A DNA stretch of 64,000 nucleotides from Nitrososphaerota archaeon (GCA_026708305.1 JAPOVD010000001.1:1-64000), one strand, 5' to 3'; positions 48,321-58,923 are shown, numbered from the stretch's first letter. Translations and numbers: made by a program. The notes: generated by a model not told the origin, from the sequence alone.

Positions 48321-50984
48321 TTATTTAATTCTAGGTTTTATAGAATTTTTTGCATTAAGTATTATTTGTGCTGCTGATATGATTGCAATTGGTATTCTAT
48401 GTGGGGACACACTAACATAATTAATTTTTGAATCATGAAAAAACTTTATTGATTCTGGATCGCCACCATGTTCTCCACACACTCCTATTTCTATATTTTT
48501 GTTATTTTTTCTACAATTTTTAACGCTCATTTTGACTAAATTTCCAACTCCATTTTTGTCAATAGATTGAAATGGGTTCTTAGCTAAGATTTTTTTGTTT
48601 ATATATTCTGCAAGGAACTTACTTTCTACATCTTCTCTACTAAAACTAAATACGGCTTGTGTCAAATCATTAGTACCAAAACTAAAAAATTCAACATGTT
48701 TTTGGAGTTCATTTGATGTTAAGCATGCTCTTACTACTTCTAACATGGTGCCAAAGTTAATTTTGAATTTCATTTTGTATCGTGATTCCACATTTGATTT
48801 GATATTATCATAAATTTTTTTAATGATTAATAGCTCATTTATATCACTTACTTGCGGAATCATTATCTGAGGTATTGTGTTAACTTTTAATTTAGTTAAT
48901 TTTGCCATAGCTTCGAATACAGCACGTATTTGCATTTCATATATTTCAGGATATGTTATACCTAATCGCACTCCTCTATGACCCATCATTGGATTTATTT
49001 CACTTACATTTTTCACAATCTCAAGTAGATTTTTCATATTTGAAATTTTATTTGTTTTTCTTAATTTTTCTAATTCATGAATCTGATTTGTTAATTCATT
49101 TTGATTGGGTAAAAATTCGTGTAATGGAGGATCTAATAATCTTATTGTTACTGGTAAATTTTTCATAACTTTAAAAATTTTAATGAAATCGTTTTTTTGT
49201 AGTTGTTCAAGTTTTCTTAACATAAATTTTCGTTCATTGGTTGTTTTTGAAATTATCATTTTTGTAAATAATTTTATTCTATCTTGTGCATTAAACATTC
49301 TTTCTGTTCTACATAATCCTATGCCTTCTGCTCCATATGACAATGCTAATTGTGCTGCTACATCATTATCTGCATTTGCTCTTATACCAATCTTTTTTAT
49401 ATTCTGAGCCCATTGTAAAATAACTTTAAAATCATTTGTTATTTTGGGAGCAATCATAGGAATTTCTCCTGAATATACATTGCCATCATTCCCATCTATA
49501 GTTATAACATCATTTTCATGCAAAATAATATTATTGCATTTACATATTTTGTTTTTATAATCTATCACAAAATCAGCCCCTACTATACATGGTTTTCCCA
49601 TTCCTCTTGCTACTACTGCTGCATGGGATGTTTTTCCACCTCTACTTGTTAGTATTCCTGTAGATGTAAAAAACGCAGGAACATCTTCAGGTTTAGTTTC
49701 TTCTCTTACTAAAATTATTTTATCACCTTTTTCTCCCAATTTTATGGTATCGTTTATACTAAATATGATTTTCCCGTTTGCGGCTCCAGGAGAGGCAGCA
49801 ATACCTTTAATAATATTAATTTTTTTTTTGAATGTATCATCTATAGTGTTATGCAACAATTGTTCTAGCTGATCTATATGTAATCTTAATAACGCTTGAC
49901 TTTTTGTAATTATTTTTTCCTTTACCAGATCAACTGAAGTTTTTATCATCGCTACTGCATTCATCTTTGCAGAACGAGTCTGTAATAAATAAAATTTGTT
50001 TTGTTCTACTGTGAATTCTATATCTTGAGGTTCTTTATAATGAGTTTCAAGTAATTTGCATGTTTTCATTAATTGTTTGTATATATGTGGAAACTCTTCT
50101 TTCATTTTATCTATATGCATAGGTGTTCTAATTCCTGCTACTATATCTTCTCCTTGTGCATTAATCAAATAATCTCCAAAAATTTTTTTATCTCCAGTGT
50201 TTGGATCTCTTGTAAATACTACTCCTGTACAACTATTGCTGTCCATGTTGCCAAATACCATTGAAACTATATTTACGGCTGTTCCATCTGCAATATCTTT
50301 AGTAATCTTGTTTTTTTGTCTATAGATAATAGCACGTCTTCCCATCCAACTATCAAAAACGGCTTTTATTGCTAAGTATAATTGTTCATATGGATCAGAT
50401 GGAAATAATTTTTTAATGGTTTTTTTATAAATATTTTTAAATTCAATAATGATTTTTTGCAACGATTTAATGTTCAGATCATTATCATCAAGAATATTAT
50501 ATTCCTTTTTAATTTTTGTTAATACATTTTCAAATTTGGTATCATCTATATTAAATACTACCTTACCAAATAATTGTATAAATCTCCTGTATGAATCAAG
50601 TGCAAATCTTTTATTATTGCTACTTGTTGCTAGTCCTTTTACTGTTTGATCATTTAAACCTAAATTTAATATGGTATCCATCATCCCTGGCATAGATATA
50701 GCAGCTCCTGATCTAACTGATATCAACAAAGGATTATTATTAGATCCCCATTTTTTACCTGTGGTTTTTTCTATTTTTCTAATATTTTTTGTTATTTGAT
50801 TTAATAATATTTTCGGTAGCGTTTTATTGTTTTGATAGTACATCTTGCAAACTTCAGTAGTAATGACAAACCCAGGTGGTATTGCTAATCCTAATTTTGT
50901 CATTTGGCACAAACCTGCACCTTTTCCACCTAGTAATTTTTTATTTTTTCCATCGTTTTCATCAAAAAAATAAATTAGTTTCAT
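48321..50984 (-). CDS. ppdK: Pyruvate, phosphate dikinase
   Basis: PPDK makes phosphoenolpyruvate from pyruvate, ATP and phosphate, starting gluconeogenesis from fixed carbon. The 887-residue protein has the three domains. The first is an ATP-grasp N-domain (GGKGAGLCQM, SVRSGAAISMPGMMDTILNLG). The swivelling His domain holds TSRGGKTSHAAVVARGMG. The PEP-binding barrel holds GLCRTERMF, MGHRGVRLG and the Cys-containing GVCGEHGGDP. Its ATG overlaps the tpiA stop by 4 bp (ATGA), so translation is coupled. Confidence 0.96.
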   Translation of the reverse strand: MKLIYFFDENDGKNKKLLGGKGAGLCQMTKLGLAIPPGFVITTEVCKMYYQNNKTLPKILLNQITKNIRKIEKTTGKKWGSNNNPLLISVRSGAAISMPGMMDTILNLGLNDQTVKGLATSSNNKRFALDSYRRFIQLFGKVVFNIDDTKFENVLTKIKKEYNILDDNDLNIKSLQKIIIEFKNIYKKTIKKLFPSDPYEQLYLAIKAVFDSWMGRRAIIYRQKNKITKDIADGTAVNIVSMVFGNMDSNSCTGVVFTRDPNTGDKKIFGDYLINAQGEDIVAGIRTPMHIDKMKEEFPHIYKQLMKTCKLLETHYKEPQDIEFTVEQNKFYLLQTRSAKMNAVAMIKTSVDLVKEKIITKSQALLRLHIDQLEQLLHNTIDDTFKKKINIIKGIAASPGAANGKIIFSINDTIKLGEKGDKIILVREETKPEDVPAFFTSTGILTSRGGKTSHAAVVARGMGKPCIVGADFVIDYKNKICKCNNIILHENDVITIDGNDGNVYSGEIPMIAPKITNDFKVILQWAQNIKKIGIRANADNDVAAQLALSYGAEGIGLCRTERMFNAQDRIKLFTKMIISKTTNERKFMLRKLEQLQKNDFIKIFKVMKNLPVTIRLLDPPLHEFLPNQNELTNQIHELEKLRKTNKISNMKNLLEIVKNVSEINPMMGHRGVRLGITYPEIYEMQIRAVFEAMAKLTKLKVNTIPQIMIPQVSDINELLIIKKIYDNIKSNVESRYKMKFKINFGTMLEVVRACLTSNELQKHVEFFSFGTNDLTQAVFSFSREDVESKFLAEYINKKILAKNPFQSIDKNGVGNLVKMSVKNCRKNNKNIEIGVCGEHGGDPESIKFFHDSKINYVSVSPHRIPIAIISAAQIILNAKNSIKPRIK

Positions 50985-51667
50985 TTTTTTACATTAGAGA
51001 AATCAACTCGTGCATTATTAAACATTGCATTTGCAAATTCATCAATTTTTTTATTCCAATTATTAGCTTTTAATATTGCACTTGATACCAAAATTCCATA
51101 TGATCCTAATTCCATTGCCATTTTGACATCGTAACTTGAACTAATTCCAGCTCCACACAATAATTTTGTTTTTTTATGTCTTTTCAATATGTTTGCAGCT
51201 TTTATTATTGTCTCTGGTTTTTCGGAAGTAATTGAATTTCTGGTTCCAATCAAATTTTTTGGTTCAATAGCAATAAAAGAAGGCTGATATTTCAAATATT
51301 TTTTTAATTCTATAATATTTTCAACACATAATATAGAAATAATTTGTAATTTTCTAAATGTATCTAATAATTCCAAAATATCTTTTGTTGCTATACGATG
51401 TTCACCATGATTAATTAGACTGCCATTAATTTTAGAATTTTTAATAGATTTAGGTACTACAAATCCAGTACTATTATTTTTATCTATATTGTCAACATGC
51501 TGTGCAAATACTGGTATGTTGTATTTTAAAGACGTGATTGTTAAATGAAGAGGAGGTGCAATGCTAATTGAAATTTTATATTTAATTGAATTTTTATATA
51601 TGGTTTGTGATAATTTTGATATTTGTTTTTCAGTATCAACATAATTTTTGCAATTTATTATGAACAT
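50981..51667 (-). CDS. tpiA: Triosephosphate isomerase
   Basis: A 228-residue archaeal-type TIM that interconverts dihydroxyacetone phosphate and glyceraldehyde 3-phosphate. The N-terminal NCKNY region carries the active-site Asn and, in the usual place, Lys. The catalytic His is in the strand before the Glu, and the Glu lies in FIAIEPKNLIGT. The phosphate-binding LCGAGISSSYDVKMA and GILVSSAIL follow. It overlaps ppdK, and both supply triose phosphate to the FBP aldolase/phosphatase. Confidence 0.93.
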   Translation of the reverse strand: MFIINCKNYVDTEKQISKLSQTIYKNSIKYKISISIAPPLHLTITSLKYNIPVFAQHVDNIDKNNSTGFVVPKSIKNSKINGSLINHGEHRIATKDILELLDTFRKLQIISILCVENIIELKKYLKYQPSFIAIEPKNLIGTRNSITSEKPETIIKAANILKRHKKTKLLCGAGISSSYDVKMAMELGSYGILVSSAILKANNWNKKIDEFANAMFNNARVDFSNVKK

Positions 51668-51724
51668 AGATGATTACAATTTTAATAAAAATTATAGTAA
51701 TATAATAACTGTGTGTCTATTTAA

Positions 51725-54262
51725 TTATGACCAAAAAAATTGGTCTAATCCTGTTTGTTTAGGTTTGCCTAACATCGTATCAAAATCTAAATTCATGGAT
51801 GATATTATTTGATCCAGTGTTGATTCCATAAATTCCATATATTTATTAGAATCTATCTCTTCATTACGCGCCATTTCAACTGGTTTTACTCCTGGTTTAC
51901 TTATTATTTTTACATACGATATTATGTCTCCTTTTTTTACTTCTCTAACAGTTTCTAATAATTTTGCAGCACGTATGTGTTGTGGTATGGTTTTTACATA
52001 TTCAGATGTAGATTTGCTAATCATTACATTAAAAGCCAATTCATTTAACGAAATTTTTTTTGATAAAACCAGTTTTGCGCATTCTGATATCTTAGAACTG
52101 ATTTGAATTTTGGCGTTTTCAAAATCATTTATTGATTTTATTTGAGAGAGGATTTTTAATAACTCCTGAAATAAAGTTTTAATAAATCTTGGTGTATGAG
52201 ATTTTTTTCCTGTTAATCCTTTTACATCTACTTTACCATCTTTTGTAACTCCAAAATAATTTTTTTTTCTGTTACTTAATGCAACATATCTATATATTTT
52301 ATCTATTTCTAAATCTACATTGTGTTCTTTTTTAGCACTATCAATAACAAATTTTATTTGTTCGTTGTTTGGATTTTTTAAAAATAAGGAATCTGTATCT
52401 CCATATAACACATTTATAGAATTTTCTTTGCATTTTTTTATTGTTTCTAAAATTGTATATCTTCCTATTGCAGTAGTGGCTTCTGCAGCTGGCAGAAAAT
52501 ATAATGGAAATATTTCTGCACCCATAACACCATAACTTGCATTTAGAATAACTTTAAGCGCTTGGCTAATTGTTAAGTATAATTGTTGCTTTTGTGATAC
52601 CACTTTAGCTAAATGTTTATAATAATTAACACGCAGATCTCTTAATGATCCTATTATTGATGATGTTAATCCATTTTTTTTTGTACAAGCCCAATGATTA
52701 GTCTCTGTAATTTTATTTAGTTTGCATTCTTCATGAACGCAACGTACAGTTTCATAAGATAAATTTTTTATTTTAATAATAGATGGATACAGGCTAGCAA
52801 AGTCCATAACTACCACATTAAAATGAATGCCCTCTATAGGATCTACTACTAATCCACCTCTAAATTTTTTGTCTTTATTGATTGCGTTACTTAATACATT
52901 TGCAGACCTTTTTTCTAGCTCATCTCTTCTTGGTATTATAGCATTAATTTGTCTATGTTCGTAGTATAAAATATTTCTGATCCATTGTGATACGCCTATT
53001 CTAGAAATATCATCTATTGGCATTTTTGCTATTCTTGCTATCACAACAAATAAATTCATTAACAAGTCATCATTAAAACTGGTTAGTTCGTATGTTAATT
53101 CTGCGTCATTAAAACAATATCGTGCTAATTGTGACAATTCTAGATCGTTTATATTGAAATTTTGATACAATTTTGATTTATTGAGTAATGCTTTTGATAT
53201 ACTATCTAAAGAAAAATCTGTATATTTGTTATTGAATGCATAAATTTGATATGATCTATTTGAAAATGTTCTATACAAGTCTATATGGATACCATTTTTT
53301 AATGTAGAAGAGTCTCTTAGTGCAATGAACGGACTTCTATTATTTTCTATGTTTAAATTTTCAGCACGTTTTGTTAAATATGGCACATCAAAATTATCCC
53401 CATTAAATGTAATTATGAATGGATATGACTCGATAATTTTAAACGCGTCTAAAATTAGATCTTTTTCATTATCAAAATAATTTACGTCTACATTTTTTGG
53501 CATCTGATTAATTTTAATACGTTTATTTGATTCTGTTAATAGTGATATTTGTTTAAATCCATCGCTGCCAAAAAAACCTATTGCAGTGATTTTTTTTAAA
53601 GCTGTTTTAACATCAGGAATTCTACCTATTTCTGATTCAACTTCTATATCGAAACTTAAACGTTTAATTTTAGGTATTGGTTGATCCAATAGTTTTGCCC
53701 AATTTAAAATTTTATTTTTAAATTGAGAATTATTTATTATTCCATCATATGTATGCTTTTCAACTAGTAAATTTTTTAATATAGCTACTATTTCATTTGA
53801 TTCGTTAAACTCATGTGGTGTGATAGTATTATCTTTGATTTTATAAAATTTTCCTATATTAAGTGAATTATCATACAAATAATTTTCATAATATTTAATA
53901 TCAGATTCCCATGTTTTTATAATATTTCTGATGCTTTTATTAAACTGGGTGCCACCAATTGCTAAAGGATCTTTTACAATTATTTTTGATACATAAATTT
54001 TTTTATCCATAAGTAAATCAGTTTTTTGTACTTTTTCAATTTTAATTAGATCATCACGATCTTTTAAAAAATCCAAGTTTGATAAATCTAATTTTGAATA
54101 GCAATATGGTTTATGATTTGTTCTATCTTCCCATAAAATAATTTTCTGTATTTTTACATCGTAGAATTTTAATATTGCTGTTTTTTTTTTACCATCATAT
54201 GTAGCTGAAACTAATAATAATAGATTTTCTTTGTTATTGTAATTTTGTGTATTTTCATTCAA
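51725..54262 (-). CDS. polB: DNA polymerase family B
   Basis: An 845-residue replicative polymerase with proofreading. The exonuclease motifs start with FDIEVE (Asp 205, Glu 207), then TFNGDNFDVPYL and YCFNDAELTYEL. Polymerase motifs follow: DFASLYPSII (A), LKVILNASYGVMG (B) and YGDTDSLF (C). The C-terminal end QTGLDQFFWS matches a PCNA-interacting PIP box (QxxLDxFF). Its start overlaps the end of the dCMP deaminase by 8 bp, coupling a nucleotide-pool enzyme to the polymerase. Confidence 0.97.
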   Translation of the reverse strand: MNENTQNYNNKENLLLLVSATYDGKKKTAILKFYDVKIQKIILWEDRTNHKPYCYSKLDLSNLDFLKDRDDLIKIEKVQKTDLLMDKKIYVSKIIVKDPLAIGGTQFNKSIRNIIKTWESDIKYYENYLYDNSLNIGKFYKIKDNTITPHEFNESNEIVAILKNLLVEKHTYDGIINNSQFKNKILNWAKLLDQPIPKIKRLSFDIEVESEIGRIPDVKTALKKITAIGFFGSDGFKQISLLTESNKRIKINQMPKNVDVNYFDNEKDLILDAFKIIESYPFIITFNGDNFDVPYLTKRAENLNIENNRSPFIALRDSSTLKNGIHIDLYRTFSNRSYQIYAFNNKYTDFSLDSISKALLNKSKLYQNFNINDLELSQLARYCFNDAELTYELTSFNDDLLMNLFVVIARIAKMPIDDISRIGVSQWIRNILYYEHRQINAIIPRRDELEKRSANVLSNAINKDKKFRGGLVVDPIEGIHFNVVVMDFASLYPSIIKIKNLSYETVRCVHEECKLNKITETNHWACTKKNGLTSSIIGSLRDLRVNYYKHLAKVVSQKQQLYLTISQALKVILNASYGVMGAEIFPLYFLPAAEATTAIGRYTILETIKKCKENSINVLYGDTDSLFLKNPNNEQIKFVIDSAKKEHNVDLEIDKIYRYVALSNRKKNYFGVTKDGKVDVKGLTGKKSHTPRFIKTLFQELLKILSQIKSINDFENAKIQISSKISECAKLVLSKKISLNELAFNVMISKSTSEYVKTIPQHIRAAKLLETVREVKKGDIISYVKIISKPGVKPVEMARNEEIDSNKYMEFMESTLDQIISSMNLDFDTMLGKPKQTGLDQFFWS

Positions 54263-54770
54263 TTGTGTGTTCTAATAACTTTATCCAATACTTGAGTCTA
54301 TCTTTGTTCATTAATTTCATATTGATGAGCAGATCATTAATTAAATGATTAGTTGGATCTTCATAAGTTCTAACTGTTATTATGGTTCTTATTCCTATTG
54401 TAATTGCCATTTTAGTACACTCTAGACATGGCATATGTGTGCTATATAAAATTGAATCGTCAGTTATCTTTACTCCTAGAACAGAACAATGCATTATGGC
54501 ATTAGCTTCAGCATGATTACACATGCATCTATCTAACAACATTCCTGATTGTATTTTATTTTGTTTTCTTTGTTTACATCTTTCACACCCGCCTTCATAA
54601 CAATTTTTAATTCCAGGTGGTGTTCCATTATATCCTGATGATATTTGTCGATTGTTTTTAACTATTACTGCACCTACTTTTCTAATCATGCAATTCGATC
54701 TTAATTTTACTAATTCAGCTTGTAACATGAAATGTTCATTCCAATTTGGACGTTCAAAATCGTTTTCCAT
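54255..54770 (-). CDS. dCMP deaminase family protein
   Basis: A 171-residue zinc deaminase that converts dCMP to dUMP for thymidylate synthesis. The metal site is CNHAEANAIMH (His 86, Glu 88) and PCLECTK (C115, C118). The extra Cys/His-rich insert CYEGGCERCKQRK (58-70) is typical of the ComEB/dCMP deaminase group and may bind a second zinc. It is upstream of polB with an 8 bp overlap. Confidence 0.92.
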   Translation of the reverse strand: MENDFERPNWNEHFMLQAELVKLRSNCMIRKVGAVIVKNNRQISSGYNGTPPGIKNCYEGGCERCKQRKQNKIQSGMLLDRCMCNHAEANAIMHCSVLGVKITDDSILYSTHMPCLECTKMAITIGIRTIITVRTYEDPTNHLINDLLINMKLMNKDRLKYWIKLLEHTIE

Positions 54771-54823
54771 ATGTTCAAATTAATATTAACAAATATTAAG
54801 ATAAATTAATAATTCAAATAAGT

Positions 54824-56329
54824 GTGACTATTTTTATGGAAGTTCATAAATATGTAATTAATAAGTTTATACGTACAAATACATTAGAACTTCGAGAATA
54901 TCAAATTAATTTAGCTAATCAAGCTATGTACGATAATTGTCTTATAGTTTTACCAACTGGATTGGGAAAAACATCCATAGCAGTACATCTAATTGCACAA
55001 TATCTTAATGTAGGCAAAAAAATTATCTTGTTCTTGGCACCTACTAAAGTATTAGTACATCAACATTATGAATTTCTTAAAAATACTTTAACAATATTTG
55101 ATGTGGCTTTAATAACAGGGGAAGACGTTATAAATAGAAGAAAAAAACTGTGGCAAAATAGTATAATTTGTGCTACCCCAGAAATAGTAAAAAATGATCT
55201 AAGACGCAATATAATAAATCCAGATGATTTTGGTTTAATCATTTTTGATGAAGCTCATAGAACATTTGGTAATTACTCATATTCTTATATTGCATCCGAA
55301 GCTGCTACTTGTAAAGATATTAAAATAATTGGAATGACTGCTACATTACCAAGCGAAAAAGACAAAGCTAAAGAAATAGTCAACAATTTGAAAGTTAAAA
55401 AAATAGCGTATAGGACAGAAGATAGTCCTGATGTCAAACCTTATATTCAAAATACTGAAATTGAATGGGTTTTAGTAAAATTATCTTCTGAAATGCAAAA
55501 TGTACAAAAACTATTAACAATGTCATTAAATGACAAATATGCTAAATTCAAAAATCATGGAATTGATTTATTTGCACATAAATCATTATCCAAATTACTT
55601 AGAATGCAAAGTTATATAACACATAAAAATAAATTTTTAACACAATTATATTATACGACAATTAGAATCCACTATGCATTAAATATATTTGAATCACACG
55701 GTGTAACATCGTTCTTAAGGTTTTGTGATCGATTAAAATTAAAAAAATTTGGAGTATATGACCTATTTAATGATATTAATTTTTCTCGTGCTATGATCAT
55801 AGCTAGATCAATGCAAAAAAATGGTTTTGAACATGATAAAATTATAAAACTAAAAAACATAGTTCAAAAATTAAATAGCAAGACTATTGTCTTCACTAGT
55901 TATCGTGATTCTGTAGAAATAATTCACAAGAAACTGGAATCTATGAATATTAAAAATGGATTTCTAATAGGTAAGTCCGGAAAAACTGGATTAAAACAGA
56001 AAATGCAAATTGAAACCGTACAAAAATTCAAGAATAATGATTACAAAATATTAATAGCTACTAAAGTGGGAGAAGAAGGATTAGATATATCTGAAGTTAA
56101 TAATGTAATATTCTATGATAATGTACCAAGCTCTATTAGATTTATACAACGTAAAGGACGTACAGGAAGAAAATATGCTGGTAAAGTTTTTGTTCTGATT
56201 GCAAAAAATACAATTGATGAAATATATTATCGAATAAGTAAAAACAAATCAGTGGCTTCCAAAAAAATGAGTGCGCAGATTTCATATATTTTGAATAGAG
56301 ATACAAAATCACTTGATTCTTATTTTTGA
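54824..56329 (+). CDS. Hef-type superfamily 2 helicase, without nuclease domain
   Basis: A 501-residue helicase related to archaeal Hef and eukaryotic FANCM, which remodel stalled replication forks. It has the Q-like RTNTLELREYQ, motif I LPTGLGKT (43-50), motif II DEAH and motif III TATLPS. A helical insert between the two RecA domains (about 230-340) and motif VI QRKGRTGRK follow. No XPF nuclease or HhH tail follows, as in thaumarchaeal forms. The frame opens with GTG at 54824; the ATG at 54836 (MEVHKYV) is a good alternative. It is divergent from dCMP deaminase/polB. Confidence 0.9.
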   Translation: MTIFMEVHKYVINKFIRTNTLELREYQINLANQAMYDNCLIVLPTGLGKTSIAVHLIAQYLNVGKKIILFLAPTKVLVHQHYEFLKNTLTIFDVALITGEDVINRRKKLWQNSIICATPEIVKNDLRRNIINPDDFGLIIFDEAHRTFGNYSYSYIASEAATCKDIKIIGMTATLPSEKDKAKEIVNNLKVKKIAYRTEDSPDVKPYIQNTEIEWVLVKLSSEMQNVQKLLTMSLNDKYAKFKNHGIDLFAHKSLSKLLRMQSYITHKNKFLTQLYYTTIRIHYALNIFESHGVTSFLRFCDRLKLKKFGVYDLFNDINFSRAMIIARSMQKNGFEHDKIIKLKNIVQKLNSKTIVFTSYRDSVEIIHKKLESMNIKNGFLIGKSGKTGLKQKMQIETVQKFKNNDYKILIATKVGEEGLDISEVNNVIFYDNVPSSIRFIQRKGRTGRKYAGKVFVLIAKNTIDEIYYRISKNKSVASKKMSAQISYILNRDTKSLDSYF

Positions 56330-56373
56330 TATCGTACTGATTATATAACAAGATTTTTAATAGGTTAAATAAG

Positions 56374-56772
56374 TTGTTTAGCATGTCTTTATATTTTACT
56401 ATTGCTACAGCAAATAATATTCTACCTGATGTAATACGCAAATACGAGATCGTATTACAAAAACGTAACGCTGTAATTGAAATTGAACAACATATTGATA
56501 CAAACATAAACATAGAGATATTTGTCAAATTAAAACAAAAACTCAATTATGCATTAACTGAATTGTATAGTGCCATTTCAGATTTAGAAAATATAGGAGT
56601 TGTAATTAAAAGTATTGATGATGGATTAGTTGATTTTCCGTCAAAACATTTTTCAGATGATGTATGGTTATGTTGGAAATATGGAGAAACTCAAATAAAA
56701 TTTTGGCATGAAAAAAATATTGGCTTTAGTGGTAGAAAACCTATATGTGTTAATGATGAAACTTTGGTATGA
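56374..56772 (+). CDS. DUF2203 family protein
   Basis: A 132-residue protein with a helical N-terminal part and the C-terminal signature of DUF2203: GVVIKSIDDGLVDFPSKH, VWLCWKYGETQIKFWHEK and FSGRKPI. The function is unknown. The conserved charged and aromatic residues suggest a binding site. It follows the helicase by 44 bp on the same strand and is followed by the UbiA gene. No cofactor motif was recognised. Confidence 0.8.
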   Translation: MFSMSLYFTIATANNILPDVIRKYEIVLQKRNAVIEIEQHIDTNINIEIFVKLKQKLNYALTELYSAISDLENIGVVIKSIDDGLVDFPSKHFSDDVWLCWKYGETQIKFWHEKNIGFSGRKPICVNDETLV

Positions 56773-56823
56773 TGTTATGAAAAAATCTTTATAATCTATA
56801 ATGTTTTAAATTTTTATTACTTC

Positions 56824-57729
56824 ATGTCGATCTTTAAAATTAGTATTTGGTTACGTATAATACGAATCAAATTTTTGTTATCATCATTACTTGCTGTAAT
56901 TTTGGGTTTGGTGTTGAATTATTATCAGAATAATTTTATTAATATAATCCAGTTTTTGTTGACACTAAGTGGAGTTATATCTTTGCATATAAGTGTCGAT
57001 TTATTAAATGATTATTGGGATTTTAAGCGTGGTATTGATATTAAAACATATAAAACAAAATTTAGTGGCGGTACTGGAATACTTCCATCTAGGCTACTAA
57101 AACCATCCAATGTTTATTTTGTTGGAATGTTTTTTTTATTAATAGGTATCCTAATCGGAACATATTTTGTATATTATCATGGATTTGTTATCTTGCTCAT
57201 GTTAATTTTTGCCACTATATCAATCTATTTTTATTCTACTAAAATAGTTGATCATGGATTAGCTGAAATATTTGTTTGCATCAAAGGAACCATGATCGTA
57301 CTTGGTACGTATTTCATTCAGAATAATGATACCAACATAGAAATAATGATTATCGGGATCAATATTGGTTTATTATCGTCACTTGTATTATTCATAGCTT
57401 CATTTCCAGATTTTGAAGCTGATAAATCTCATGGCCGGAAAACAATTTTAGCAATCTGTGGAAAAAAAAATTCAACGTTAGTTTACTGGATTTTTCCAAC
57501 TATGATATATTGTATTACGGCATTTGAAATATTTTTTGGTTATCTACCATATTCTTGTTTAGCTGTTTTTTTTGTACTGCCATTAGTAATTAATTCAGGA
57601 ATATTATTAAATAAAAATTATAATAATATTAGAATATTGGAAGTTATTATAGGCCAAATTATATTATTTAGTAGATTATATGTAATTTTACTGATTTTTA
57701 GTTTGATATTTGATTTTATCTTTGTTTGA
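56824..57729 (+). CDS. UbiA-family prenyltransferase
   Basis: A 301-residue membrane protein with about 8-9 hydrophobic helices. The two Asp-rich motifs that hold the prenyl diphosphate are NDYWDFKRG (62-70) and DFEADKSHGRKT. The family includes MenA and UbiA (quinone prenylation), heme O synthase and archaeal lipid enzymes such as geranylgeranylglyceryl phosphate prenyltransferase. The first motif is most like MenA-type enzymes, so quinone synthesis is likely, but the acceptor cannot be fixed. ubiX at 63.3 kb could belong to the same pathway. Confidence 0.85.
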   Translation: MSIFKISIWLRIIRIKFLLSSLLAVILGLVLNYYQNNFINIIQFLLTLSGVISLHISVDLLNDYWDFKRGIDIKTYKTKFSGGTGILPSRLLKPSNVYFVGMFFLLIGILIGTYFVYYHGFVILLMLIFATISIYFYSTKIVDHGLAEIFVCIKGTMIVLGTYFIQNNDTNIEIMIIGINIGLLSSLVLFIASFPDFEADKSHGRKTILAICGKKNSTLVYWIFPTMIYCITAFEIFFGYLPYSCLAVFFVLPLVINSGILLNKNYNNIRILEVIIGQIILFSRLYVILLIFSLIFDFIFV

Positions 57730-57784
57730 TTTTTCATAGGATTTTTATAAAAGTTAAATTACCAAAATTTCTAATTTAGATTAC

Positions 57785-58891
57785 ATGATCAATGGTAATG
57801 TAACTGCTGATGGTACGTATAATTATCTTAAAAAATTTAGCCATACAAATACGCATAATTTTAATCAATGTTATGGACTTAATTTGTCTAATTTAGGAAT
57901 GGGGACTTATTTGGGAGATACAACTTCTGATACAGATAGGTTGGTTAAAATGGCAATTAAAAGATCTGTATCTAGTGGAATAAACATCATTGATACTGCA
58001 ATTAATTATCGTTCTCAAAAAGCTGAAAGAGTAGTACGCAAAGCAATTTTGGAGCTAATAGAAAATAACATTATAAACCGTGATGAGTTGTTCATTAGCA
58101 CTAAAAACGGTTATTTAACTAACGATGCAGAAATTAAAGAAGAATTTTGGACGTATGTAGAACGAGAATATACGCAAAAAGGGATCTTGAGATCTGGTGA
58201 TGTATCAGCCTCATATCACTGTATGAATATACCATTTCTAGAAGATCAATTAACTAGAAGTTTAAAAAATTTAGGTCTAGATTGTGTCGATTTGATGTAC
58301 ATTCACAATCCATGGGAATCTCATTTTAAAGAAACATCAAAACAAAAATTTTTTCAAAATCTAGAATCGATATTTGCTTTTTATGAAGAAAAAATAGATA
58401 AAAATAAAATAAAATTCTATGGGATGGCAACATGGGATTGTTTTCGTGTGGCAGAAAATAACCCTGTATATTTATCACTCGCTGAAGTATTGGAACTAGC
58501 AAAAAATGTTGGGGGTTCTAATCATGGATTTAAATTTCTTCAATTGCCATTTAATTTATACTTGGATCAAGCTTATTTAAATAAAAACCAATTGGTTAAT
58601 AATCATCATGTTAGTATTCTAGAAGCTGCTCATATACATAATATAGGAGTGTTTTCAAGTGTACCGCTCATGCAAGGAAAATTATTGGATTGTGAATTTA
58701 TTCCTGAACTAAAATTAAGTAATTCAGCTAAATTGCTTCAATTAGTTAGATCAACTCCTGGAATATTAGCACCATTAGTAGGACATAAACTTCCTAATCA
58801 TGTTAATGAAAATTTGGAAGTTTTAAAAACAAACCCGTTATCACATGAAAAATTCATTGAAATAGTACAAAACTTATTAAACAATAATTAA
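57785..58891 (+). CDS. Aldo/keto reductase
   Basis: A 368-residue TIM-barrel oxidoreductase of the AKR superfamily. The catalytic tetrad is visible as Asp and Tyr in NIIDTAINYRSQ, Lys in FISTKNG and His in DLMYIHNPW. It is longer than most AKRs because of an insert after the Lys strand (about 118-155, EIKEEFWTYVEREYTQKG). NADPH-dependent carbonyl reduction is likely, but the substrate is unknown. It could act on semialdehydes such as those of the 4-hydroxybutyrate cycle, but nothing in the sequence shows it. Confidence 0.88.
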   Translation: MINGNVTADGTYNYLKKFSHTNTHNFNQCYGLNLSNLGMGTYLGDTTSDTDRLVKMAIKRSVSSGINIIDTAINYRSQKAERVVRKAILELIENNIINRDELFISTKNGYLTNDAEIKEEFWTYVEREYTQKGILRSGDVSASYHCMNIPFLEDQLTRSLKNLGLDCVDLMYIHNPWESHFKETSKQKFFQNLESIFAFYEEKIDKNKIKFYGMATWDCFRVAENNPVYLSLAEVLELAKNVGGSNHGFKFLQLPFNLYLDQAYLNKNQLVNNHHVSILEAAHIHNIGVFSSVPLMQGKLLDCEFIPELKLSNSAKLLQLVRSTPGILAPLVGHKLPNHVNENLEVLKTNPLSHEKFIEIVQNLLNNN

Positions 58892-58923
58892 TTTAAATAA
58901 CATATTAATTGTGAATTAAGACA

